This document shows positions 39,701 through 49,082 of a stretch of 64,000 nucleotides of DNA, in pieces; the first letter of the stretch is position 1; every line of letters starts with the position of its first letter. Origin of the DNA: Atopsyche davidsoni (taxonomy: Eukaryota > Arthropoda > Insecta > Trichoptera > Hydrobiosidae); the NCBI GenBank assembly GCA_022113835.1, contig JAILWY010000002.1, positions 9,340,501 to 9,404,500 on the forward strand. Reading direction: 5' to 3'. Made by a program: the position numbers and the translations under genes. The notes under the pieces were generated by a model. That model was not told where the DNA came from and did not search any database. It was given only the letters and a program-made list of their open reading frames with translations.

Positions 39701-40726
39701 TAGTTTATATTGGAATTCAATTTTTGGTGTAAATGTTGGAAGCGCCAAGGTAAGTCCTCGTCTGCCCTGAGCTTCGAAGTAGCCGAGCGCCGCGGAGGCC
39801 TCGCCGTCTTCAGCGCCACCAGCAAGGGCGCCGCCGGCACTGGCGGTGTAAAGTGAGGTCACATCGACAAATATCATTTCCGTCTATGGTATCGAAATTG
39901 CCAAATTCCATTGAAATGGCTTTCTAAGTACATAGCGAAATATATTTAAGAGGTGTTAAGTTAAGCTTAGTACGTAAGACGTCCGACTAGGATAATAACG
40001 GAAACTGCGCAATCGCCGTTCAAAAATTGAATTCCATATAAACGCTGTAGTAGTAAGATTGTAAAATTCATTTTTGTGGGATTCAAGTACAGTATCGGCA
40101 TTTACAGTGATCACGTAAGGTTTCGTCGCCTAGTATCGCGAGACGATGAAGTCGTACAACTCGCGCGGGAACGACAATCGATCATTATCGAGAGCCGAGC
40201 GCAGTCGCTGCGGCTGAGACGGCCCGTGATCACGGCGAGTGCGGGCATTGTACGGGAGCTCCCCGGACTGGGGCCGAGCCGCGGCGGTCGACGGCGACTT
40301 CCGGCCCGGCCAGCGTAAAGGCGCCCGCCAAGCGTCGCGACGCACGCCGAGCGGGCGGCGCGGGTCGGGCCGGGACGCGACCGGAGACTCGCTTCGTTCG
40401 AACCGTTCGGCGATTCTACCGCGCAGAAGGCGGCTCCAAAGTGGACAGAGACTGTTCATTCTTTACCTGTGGATCGATGGAGCTTTCGGGTGGCCGCCAC
40501 TGCCGAGAGCTCGGTCGATCTGCAGGGGAGAAATGCACGGTTTGCGGCTGCAGACCACCTCGATTCGTCGACAAAGGCCGGAATCGATCGGCCTGCAGCC
40601 GCGATTCCCGCGGATCGAACGCATCGCGCGCGTCGCCGAGCGGAGCGAAAGCGGATCGGTGGCAGAGCCGCGCGCGGCCTGTACGGAGTACCGAGAGCGG
40701 ATGCACTAAAGGCCCGCTTTCCGCAG
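30787..40726 (+). other. hth: hth intron before the VHELCDN exon
   Basis: This 9940-base intron runs from donor GTAAGA to acceptor CGCTTTCCGCAG, with a plausible branch site GCACTAA about 20 bases before the acceptor. It is AT-rich to about 31680, with an 18-base T-tract near 31450. GC islands follow at about 31690-32260, 32410-33780, 34510-34620, 35440-35720, 36440-36800, 37680-37810, 38050-38500 and 40120-40726. No second gene or RNA was recognised. In the last 408 bases (40319-40726) the frame of the following hth exon is open; see findings. Confidence 0.85.
32816..32875. repeat. 15-bp minisatellite, four copies
   Basis: CAGCACGAGGAGCGC is repeated four times head to tail, with one A-to-G change in units 3 and 4. 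It lies in a GC island of the intron before the VHELCDN exon. The long antisense open frame through it (LVLALLVLALL-type) is produced by the repeat and is not a protein gene. Confidence 0.9.
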
Positions 40727-40915
40727 GTCCACGAGCTCTGCGACAACTTCTGCCACCGGTACATCAGCTGCCTCAAGGGCAAGATGCCCATCGACCTGGT
40801 GATAGACGAGAGGGACTCGGCGCGGCCGGGGGACGGCTCTGCGAATGGCGAGGGCGGCGCGCGCAGCAACGCGGACTCCACGTCGCACACCGACGGCGCG
40901 AGCACCCCCGACGTA
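40727..40915 (+). CDS. hth: homothorax exon: end of MEINOX domain and Ser/Gly linker (full-length isoform)
   Basis: This exon has 63 codons, phase 0 at both ends, with acceptor CTTTCCGCAG and donor GTA|GTGAGT. It opens with [18 protein letters not shown] and continues [12 protein letters not shown] (residues 1-30), the end of the HM-B block, which is diagnostic for Meis/Hth and differs from Prep. Residues 31-63 (SARPGDG...DGASTPDV) are the low-complexity linker towards the homeodomain. Insect Hth proteins share the [13 protein letters not shown] ending, which supports the splice point after Val. The next exons, including the homeodomain, lie beyond the window. GTAGTGAGT also offers an alternative donor three bases earlier. 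Role: binding and nuclear import of Exd and Hox-cofactor function. Confidence 0.97.
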
Positions 40916-40987
40916 GTGAGTACCCCCTTCAGCACTTCCCAACTCCTGACGACCAATTACAACCACGTGGTCCACCCGTGCTCCTAA
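40727..40987 (+). CDS. hth: homothorax 3'-terminal exon of a homeodomain-less isoform (donor not used)
   Basis: If the donor at 40916 is not used, the frame continues for 23 codons, [11 protein letters not shown]...HVVHPCS, to TAA at 40985-40987. The product would keep the MEINOX domain and lack the homeodomain. Such homeodomain-less Hth isoforms, able to bind and import Exd, are known in Drosophila (Noro et al. 2006). Supporting sequence: an open tail and a canonical poly(A) signal about 2 kb downstream with a U/GU-rich element. The tail includes the palindrome ACCACGTGGT. Transcript evidence is needed to prove use, but the arrangement fits the known isoform design. Regulation would be by competition between splicing and intronic polyadenylation. 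Confidence 0.75.
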   Translation, partial: VHELCDNFCHRYISCLKGKMPIDLVIDERDSARPGDGSANGEGGARSNADSTSHTDGASTPDVVSTPFSTSQLLTTNYNHVVHPCS

Positions 40988-40990
40988 GGC
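40910..40990 (+). promoter_or_regulatory. hth: Regulated exon-intron junction, candidate hth ultraconserved element
   Basis: The donor GTGAGT (40916-40921) lies in a junction where coding and intronic bases share one open frame. Glazov et al. (2005) described an insect ultraconserved element at an hth exon-intron junction, proposed to control splicing. I think this is the corresponding junction because it is where the two isoforms part, but I cannot align sequences here. The self-complementary ACCACGTGGT about 45 bases inside the intron could add RNA structure. Confidence 0.45.
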
Positions 40991-42450
40991 CCCCCCCCCC
41001 TCCCCGCCACCGCGAAGCGCCGGGCGCCCCTGTTCCTAAATAAGGCCAACTTGCAAAAACGAAGTCTGAACGGGGGTGCTGCTCGCACTTTCTATTTTTA
41101 TTACTATTATTATTGTTGTTATTGTAAGTTTATGCTCATCGATGTGAAAAGTGTTTTATGTATTGAACCTCTGATGATTTACCTCTTGTTTGTGACCCTC
41201 CTCGTCCTCGTCCCGGCCCGCCCTCTCTTCGCAGAGGGCTGGGTCTCCTTTCTTCCCGTCGAGTCCACGAAACCTGAAATGCAAACATTCCGACCGCCCC
41301 TCCCTGTCCGCCCGTGACCTGTGAACCTGCCCTGTGTTTGTTCTAGCTCCTCCCGGGCTTGCGACGCGATGTGATAAATATGAAGCAATGAATTGAACAC
41401 AATGTTTGGTGTATAATTTTAGTGTTTATTGAAAACGAGAGTCCGTCGCAAGCCGGGGCCTCTCCCTGCAACTTTTCACACGATGAAATAGACGATATGA
41501 AATGTATATTTTTTGTAAAATCGGAAAAATCTTCGTTTTTGCAATTGGCCGACCTCTCCCACTGTATCATAAATATTTTACTGAGACTGACCGAAGATCT
41601 TAAACGCCCGTCGATTGTTTTCTGTCCGACGCTCCCCGGAGCCGAGAACAGTGGAAGCCCGCCCACACCCTCCCGCAACCACCCCTGCATCCTTCTGTAA
41701 TACTTTATTTATTTCCGCGGCCGCCTATTGCGCCCCGGTCTCGTGTTTATATCTCATGTAATGTTTTCAGTTTATTATTTAACTCTTTTGTTGTTGTTAC
41801 CCTAAGTTGTGTTACGATGATTGTTCTTGTATAAAAGTTGACGATATTTGAAATGATGATTATTATCTTTAGGCATGTATCTACGTAATCGTTTGAAATG
41901 TAATTTCGCAGCCGTGAGGGCGGGACCCGCAGGGGGTCTCGCAGTGCGTAGATTAAATGGTGAAACTTAGGATAATTGTCAATTAACTATAATATTCCAT
42001 GATACCTGCTCCCATGTCTGCCTGCAGAGGCCGGTAGGAGAGACTATTGCGCCCTTAACGATTGATGATACAAAAAATGTATACGAAAATAATTAAAGAT
42101 TGAATATAATATTTACTATTTTACTTACATATTTCACATTAATAATAATCTCGCTTAAATTAATCGTAATTGTAAATTTGAAAGTAATTAATCTTCTTTT
42201 CTATAATTAAAAAAAAATGTGTAAAACTGAGTGTTTTTACGACAGTATACGTAAAATGAGACAATGATATAACGCATAAGTACTTAAGAATAAGTTGTAT
42301 AATAATATTTTACACTTTTTGATCTCACGTAAGATGTCTGCGCTTGGCACTAGGAGAGCAATGCTCGCGTAGTCGCGCACAGAACACTTGCGAAGGAAAC
42401 ACTCCGCATCGTCTCGCGCTCCCTCGACAGAGGCGAGCGGCCGGAAACCG

Positions 42451-42506
42451 CGACCGGCGACCGGCGACCGGCGACCGGCGACCGGCGACCGGCGACCGGC
42501 GACCGG
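42451..42506. repeat. (CGACCGG)8 heptamer tandem repeat
   Basis: There are eight perfect head-to-tail copies of CGACCGG, followed by a partial CGGCC. The repeat lies in the predicted 3' UTR of the short hth isoform. Because 7 is not a multiple of three it reads through all frames and creates spurious open frames on both strands. Copy number is probably variable between individuals. Confidence 0.95.
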
Positions 42507-42720
42507 CGGCCTCAACACCGCGCGTGCCGGTGGCGCAGCACGATATACGTAACCGAGTATACGAGAATATTTTTACTATTAAAATTATCAAATACATTAA
42601 ATGAATGATAAAAGAAGGAAGCCCGAGCGCAGCAGCGCTTGCGACTGGCAGACTTCCCTGCGAGTGTGTTTACTCTACAGATAAATAATTTACCAGTTTA
42701 ATCTACGTTTAGGTCATAAG

Positions 42721-42726
42721 AATAAA
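42721..42726 (+). promoter_or_regulatory. hth: AATAAA, possible proximal poly(A) signal
   Basis: A canonical hexamer followed by an AT-rich stretch and TTTGAGTACGTTTATGTCGG. The downstream U/GU-rich element is weaker than at 43020, so this may be a secondary cleavage site of the short hth transcript. Confidence 0.35.
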
Positions 42727-43019
42727 ATCTATTATAATTTGAGTACGTTTATGTCGGTAGGTAAATAATATTATACATGGGCATTTTCATAGGATTCCTT
42801 CAGCCCCCGGGCTAGCACTCTCCTTGTTCGCGTTCAGTTTGTACGGCGGCCCGGTCCGCCCCACTCTCCCACCTGGAGCCTGCGCAACTGTACATTGTAA
42901 CAAACTAGGCTTTAAACATAGAATTGTCGTGATAATCTACCCTCGATGGTGACTATTATTTCTCTTTTATATATCATTTAATTTGAATGTTCGATGGAAG
43001 TGGACGAGTTTTAATAATG

Positions 43020-43025
43020 AATAAA
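43020..43025 (+). promoter_or_regulatory. hth: Poly(A) signal of the short hth isoform
   Basis: AATAAA is followed after about 22 bases by TTAATATTTGTGTTTTTATT (43046-43065), a U/GU-rich downstream element at the usual distance. This is the best cleavage and polyadenylation signal after the in-frame stop at 40985, and it defines a 3' UTR of about 2.06 kb. Confidence 0.6.
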
Positions 43026-44710
43026 CGTTATGTTTCAATGTAAATTAATATTTGTGTTTTTATTCCCACTCGATACACAATCACAGGTACCGAGCGATAA
43101 AACCCGACAGACAACTGCTAAACTTTATTGACCCTTCTAAGCGTAGATTGAAAATTAATTAATTGAAAAAAAATTCTAATAGAAACGTTGGTTCGGGTTT
43201 TATCGCTGCTGAAATTGCTGAAGAAATGTAAAAAGGGCTGCAGAAGTGAAGAGGATGAGAACTCCTTTCATTCCTTCTCCTCACGAATGCAGAAGTTAAT
43301 TTGCATAAGATTTCTATTTCATTTGCAAACTGCATTCCATTACCAAGGAAAAGGCAACCGCGACCACAAAGGGAGGACCCTGTGAAAACTCCATTATTTT
43401 CAGACATTTAATATAACAACCCCACCCGAAGAGACCAGACCTTCAAATTAACTTCTTATTTGAAATAAAACTAAGTTACATAAAAAACCGGGAAGGATTT
43501 GACATCGAATATATCTACCCAAAAATATAGATACCAGCCCGCAAAAAATGTTGATAACTGTCCCAACAATCAATGATTAAAATGATAAAAAAGTAAATAA
43601 AATTTATCAAAAATATATATTGAATACAGGACAGCTTCTGTCAGGTGAAATGATGGGAGTTGATAAAAAAATCCACACAATGCAGACTGCATAACTTTGG
43701 TGGGTGGGAAGCTTTATCAGCGGAAAACCCTCAAATTGAGGAAACAGTTTCCTTAAGGGTGTCTCCGCACATCCCTTCAGGTATCCCCGTGGAAGAAACC
43801 CTCGGCTCCCGCCGAGCATAACTTTTCAACTTAACCGTTTTTAAAATTGATTTTTTATGGGACGTTTTGAGAATTCTCTACAGGCCGGAAACTGTATCGC
43901 TAGACTGGGGGAGAAGTTTTCTGCGAAGTTACTTTTTTGCAGATAGAATTTATGGAAATGTTAAATTGAAAGAGGCCACGCAGAAACCTCAGGTAATAAT
44001 GTGCCGTCGATAAGAAGATACGGTTTACACGAAGATAGTTGACAAATAACACAGGGATTCACGAGCAAGTTTAGAAAGTTGAAGATGGTTTAATTAATAA
44101 TGTTTAATAACTATATTTATACTTTTTTTGTTTTGCATGAGTAATCAAGATAATATATACCTAGTCAATACAAATTGAAATTAATTTGTGATTATTCGTA
44201 GCAAATTAAATTCTTTGGGACTACATTACGCTGTCTAATTAATTTCTTATGTTTTTTGTAACAATTTTCTGGTTGATGTTTATGAAATTGATAAGTACAA
44301 TTACAGTAATTATATTCATAATTACTTTGGTAAAAACAGTGTACATAAATCGGGATTACGACGGTGTGTTTTTGTTCGTGGATTATTTTTACGGTAGATC
44401 TTGGAGTCTTGCAGGTGGATCCGATCGTTCAGGAGAAGCTTGTAATGTGTGTCATTGTGAAATATTATTGAAAGTTGGTATGCGATTATGAATGGATTTC
44501 CGTTATGTATTAAAATGCTATTAGTGATAATGCTAACGACGCACAAATCTAAGAAATTAGCCCTTCTTTCTAAAAATTTCTTCAAATTTCTCAGTAATGG
44601 GTTGCTTCACAGGAAATGGCAGAGTTTCTAAAGTGATTTAAGGAGAAACAATGAAATGTTAATGCTCTGCTCTCTGTTATATAATGTTTGCCAATTCATA
44701 AATATTTATT

Positions 44711-44711
<1 letters not shown>

Positions 44712-44745
<34 letters not shown>
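44712..44745. repeat. T34 homopolymer
   Basis: Thirty-four consecutive T on the plus strand. It could be the poly(A) tail of a reverse-strand retroposon, but the sequence after it (44746 onward) shows no tRNA-like or LINE-like features and no duplicated target site was found. The length is uncertain because such runs are assembly-prone. Confidence 0.9.
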
Positions 44746-45420
44746 CATAAAAGTTAAAAATATATACAATACCGCAATGATTCTACTCAATGGTTCATGT
44801 ATTTACGGTTGTAGTAAGTTGCGTTGAAGAAGGCTTAACCGATGATAAAATTTAAACGTCGATAATTCGGGATACATTTAAATTGAATTAAATTTACACA
44901 ACTATTTATTCTGTAAACAGAAAATATTTTTTAATGGAAATGATTTGATAGTACAATTTTAGGATATATGTATATATAATACGGTATTCTTAATATTACA
45001 CTTTTTACCATATGCTATATATATTTACGTAAAAAAATCTACATAAATAGAAAAATGTATTAAAAAATTCTATTCAACTGAGGATTAGAAACAAAATGGT
45101 GCGAAAAACATTTCTCATATTTAAAAGAGAATAAATGTAAATCCAGAGCGGGCCTAATTAAGGCAGGATTAGTGGCGGTGCACACCCCACGCGGCCATTC
45201 ACTCACGGGCACTCACGATGGGCGCATTCGGGTATTTCATAATCGAATGAGTCGATCATTTGCAGTAGAAAAAAAACATTATTCATTAAATAATAATCCA
45301 TTCATCGTTTCTACTAAAACATTAAAAAAACTAATCGCGAATAGCAAAAATTGATCATTTGCGTGCACTTAAAAAAAATACAATTTCGTGTTTCAATGAT
45401 ACATTTGATATTTTTATTAA

Positions 45421-45680
45421 TTGAGTCGTTTATCCGAATGGTCACGTGATAATGGTGTATTATGTCAATGCGTTTTTTTAATGTATTCAGAAATTATCGA
45501 TTAAGTCGACTATTCGAATGCTTTGATGCTACGATCACTATCAACCAATGAATTGTTTGATCTACTGAATATTTCGATTAAGTCGACTATTCGAATGTTC
45601 TGATGATGGCCGTCACCCCCGGCCAGTGAATTTCTTGATTTGAATGAACTTTTCGATTAAGTCGAGTAACTAAACAACGC
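45421..45680. repeat. Degenerate 77-80 bp tandem repeat with TCGA-rich core
   Basis: The core TTAAGTCGACTATTCGAATG occurs at 45501-45520 and 45578-45597. Diverged copies are TTGAGTCGTTTATCCGAATG at 45421-45440 and TTAAGTCGAGTAACTAAA at 45657-45674. Spacing is 80, 77 and 79 bases, so there are four units of one repeat. Between cores, shared pieces such as TTTGATG..G..CGTCAC/GATCAC and AATGAATT/AGTGAATT remain. No open frame or transposon match was seen. Confidence 0.8.
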
Positions 45681-48087
45681 CCCTCACTTTCGGTCACTCC
45701 TCGGCGGCAGGTGACTCGGCGGAGGAGCCGTGAATCGTACAATCAATATTTTTTTTATTCGAGCGGGTACTCGGCTTATTAATATGCAAATCGAGACTTA
45801 TGGAGAGAATTCCATTTAAATAAGTTAGTTTTAGTTTAACACTTTTGAATTCAAATTTAAATCGGGGGAATTTGGTTTTTTTTTACTACTATTTTTCCTT
45901 TATATTTTAGCCCAATTGCTTAATTGCTTCTATTACAATGTTAAATTAGGTTCATTAAATTTTTTATCAAAAGAATACGTGTACCTATTTTTTTATTGTA
46001 TCTAAATACGCTGGAAATAACTTTTATTTATAAATGAGAATAAAAAAACATTTCAAGCTTTTTTATATTTAACGTGACGTCATACTATTGGATATTTGTA
46101 GAGTGGTTTTGCGTCTTCTAAAAGCGTATTTCTACAATTAATGTAATCATCGGTTTATACGTAATTATCCAAACAAACAAACTTAATATACATAAACTTT
46201 TCAGACACGACGAAAGACTACTAAAACCACTTGTGTATAGAATGTTTATTTCTATTGTTTATTTAAAATTAAAAAAAATCGGCCACACAAACCACATGTA
46301 GAGTTAAAAAAATGGTGGTCTACCAAATAACTAACTAACATATTATTTGAAGTTAGCACTTTCATTTTTTTGGGAATTCATCGCAATATCCAGTCTTTGA
46401 TAGACAAACTAGTATTTTTCAAAAATATGGAATAATCTCCTGGAACTTGGGAAATAATACTTGTTATAGTAATAGAAAATTATAAATGAATCCTTTTTCT
46501 TTCTCGTATTTTTTTAATTATTCAAAAGTCAATTCGGTGCTCTAAACGCATTTAAAATGCAATACAAACAGAATGTAATGATATTAATATTAGTAAAAAT
46601 TAATATTTAATATTAGTATCTTATACATAGCACTTAGAAAAAATATTAATATAAAACAGTAGCGATGAGGGCCATACAAGTTGCAGGTGGCGTAGTAATT
46701 CCTCATACAAATTTAATGCAGGGAACGCGTCGAAGGAATTTCAGGTAAATTTATAATTCAAAGGGCCTTTCGGAATTTTAATTTGATATCAGAAATTTGA
46801 ATGTTAAATAGAGATGCTCGGTTTTATTTTAGTTGTAAGCACTTACTTAATGCTTACGGGCTCGGAATAATGGAAATCTTAACTATACCCTCGTAATTAG
46901 CTTGCAACGATGGTACATCGCATTTATAATACCCACAATGTAACAGTTGTAGTTAATATTATAAAGATATGTGAAATACTGCGTTTTTGAAGAGGTTTCT
47001 AAAAATTTTATAATTTTTAAAATATGCGTTGAATATTTTTTCATTAATTTAAAATTCAATATTAAGCTTAATTATTTTGTACATATTTGAGACTTAGGTT
47101 ACGTCCTAATCTAATTGTAGTAAAATAAAAAATAAACTACGTATTCTTATAGATATAAGAAATTTCTTACATTAATTATTTCTTAGATTTATAGTATGTT
47201 ATGTTATATAGTAATTATAAAGTATAACCGAAATTAATCTTGATTCCCAAATGTATGCAATTTCAAAGTGACATTTATTATAACTTAAAAAAATATTTTT
47301 TGATATATTTAAGGTGCATTGTGTGAATTAATGGTATATAAAATAAAATATAAATATTATGCGGATAAAATACAATTATTAATATTAAGAATGTTATAAA
47401 TCAGATATGGGATATTAGCATTTATTATTTAACGGTCATCGTAAAACTTTGATTAAATAAATGGAGCATATAATATTTCATAACTTACGTTATTTCTGTA
47501 CATATATTATAATAATATCCACAAGGGTAGGATTTTAATTTTAGCTTCAGAAAATAAAATTATTATATAAATAATTAATACATTACATATAATATCTTAT
47601 ATTCAGGTGAAAAAAGAAAGTCTTTTTTATATTTAAATTATACATTGAGGAATATACAGATGATTTAGTTAAAAATATTATTTGTTGCATGTGTTTTAAG
47701 CTGTCTTGGAACTTGCGTCCTCATATTCTTAAAGAGTTGGTGTAAATTCAGATTATCAGAGCTTGAATGTCTTCAAGACGTGGACCAAAAAATAACAAAA
47801 ACAATCCTAAAAAATCAAGTCGACGAACATTTAAATACTTTTCCACCTGTGCTGCTACCCCCCTCGTGGAGTAATTACCTCGCAAACCTTTTCAACTTTG
47901 TCTTGCTTATGCGCGAAACCCCAAAAAAGCCCCTATTTGAATAATCCGCGCCGGGGGGCGGCCAGTGGCGGCGCCCAAATCCGTGCATTAATACTTTTAT
48001 CGCGGGCCGCGTCCATTAATGATCGGAGGGGCAATTAAACGGGGGCCGCGGCGGGGCGGAGGCTTTGCATGCGAGATGAAGCAGGGG

Positions 48088-48139
48088 CGCCCCGCCGCCT
48101 CGCCGCCCCGCCGCCCCGCCCCGCCGCCCCGCCGCCCCG
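48088..48139. repeat. CCGCC/CCCCG low-complexity repeat
   Basis: Roughly ten tandem CCGCC- and CCCCG-type units (for example CGCCGCCCCGCCGCCCCG) stand in a GC island of the downstream intron. It is C-rich on the plus strand. No coding support. Confidence 0.8.
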
Positions 48140-49034
48140 AGGCCCTCCACTGCCAATCTCGACTCGTGTGAAGAATCGGAGGTTTTGATTAAAAATGGGC
48201 GCTTAGAGTGTTAAGCTGTGTAATCTACGAGGGACCGGCATAATTGGCTTTCACTAAGTTGCAATGCATCTTCAATGTCGAATTTGCATATATCTAATCA
48301 TTATCGCCACTGACAGCTTGAAGGCGTGCAGGGCACCAGAGGCTCTATGCATTTATCGTGTACGCTGCCATTAATTAAAAATATTCGATTTTCGCAGTCG
48401 ATCTTTGAATGTACCTGCAGCGTTTACAAAAAAATAAATTAATAAAGTAGAAATCATAACTTTAGAAAAATTAGAGAGCTTTTGTTATATGCGTTTAGAC
48501 TGTCGACTCTTGACACAGTGTTTTGGTTTGGTTCCTGTTCTGAAAGGTGAATAGTTAAGTAATGCATTTTTGATTTGATCGAAAGTTTTATGTATTAGCC
48601 GAATTATTGTTAATTTATATTGGGTTAAAAATGCTTTATTAAAAAAACAACATATACATAATATTCATTGAACATTACAACTAAATAGTTAGAAAATACA
48701 CCTTTCAGAAAAGTAATGAGACATGTTTCACCAAAAGCACAATTTTTTTCAAAATACATCATTTAGTTACGCGTTTCTCAACAGTCTACGTATTTATATA
48801 AATTATTTACGGCGCAGTACACTCGCTCAATATTGTTCAGGTAATTACAAGATGTCAGAATATTTAAAGGCGGACATTGAAATTCAGTGTTGACAGCAAA
48901 CTGCATGTCATCGAGGAGCTGAGCATGAATAATCCAGAAAAACAAAACACAGAAATGCGTCACACATCACCAAAAACAATAGCCGATGCGTGCCGAGGAC
49001 GCAGGAGGCATTCGTGATGTTCGAGTGAGACGTC

Positions 49035-49082
49035 GCCTCCGAGCCTCCGAGCCTCCGAGCCTCAGAGCCTCCGGGCCTCCCC
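49035..49082. repeat. 8-bp tandem repeat GCCTCCGA, six units
   Basis: Units 1-3 are perfect GCCTCCGA, unit 4 is GCCTCAGA, unit 5 GCCTCCGG and unit 6 GCCTCCCC, so the array decays towards the right. It lies in a GC island of the downstream intron; the overlapping open frame is a product of the repeat. Confidence 0.9.

Larger units (their letters stand above)
40988..43045 (+). other. hth: Predicted 3' UTR of the short hth isoform (intronic in the long one)
   Basis: The sequence from the TAA to the poly(A) signal at 43020-43025 starts with a C-rich run (40990-41007), then mixed AT/GC sequence. It contains TGTAAAT- and TGTACAT-type elements, an earlier AATAAA at 42721-42726 and a heptamer tandem repeat. 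The short open frames here (for example 41051-41317 and 41422-41700) have no family match. The 3' end is estimated 15-25 bases after the signal. Confidence 0.6.

Noticed and set aside
44416..44491. TCTTGCAG followed by an open frame, considered as the next hth exon.
   Set aside because: The residues after the AG (VDPIVQEKL or other frames) do not resemble the Hth linker or homeodomain, and no good donor follows.
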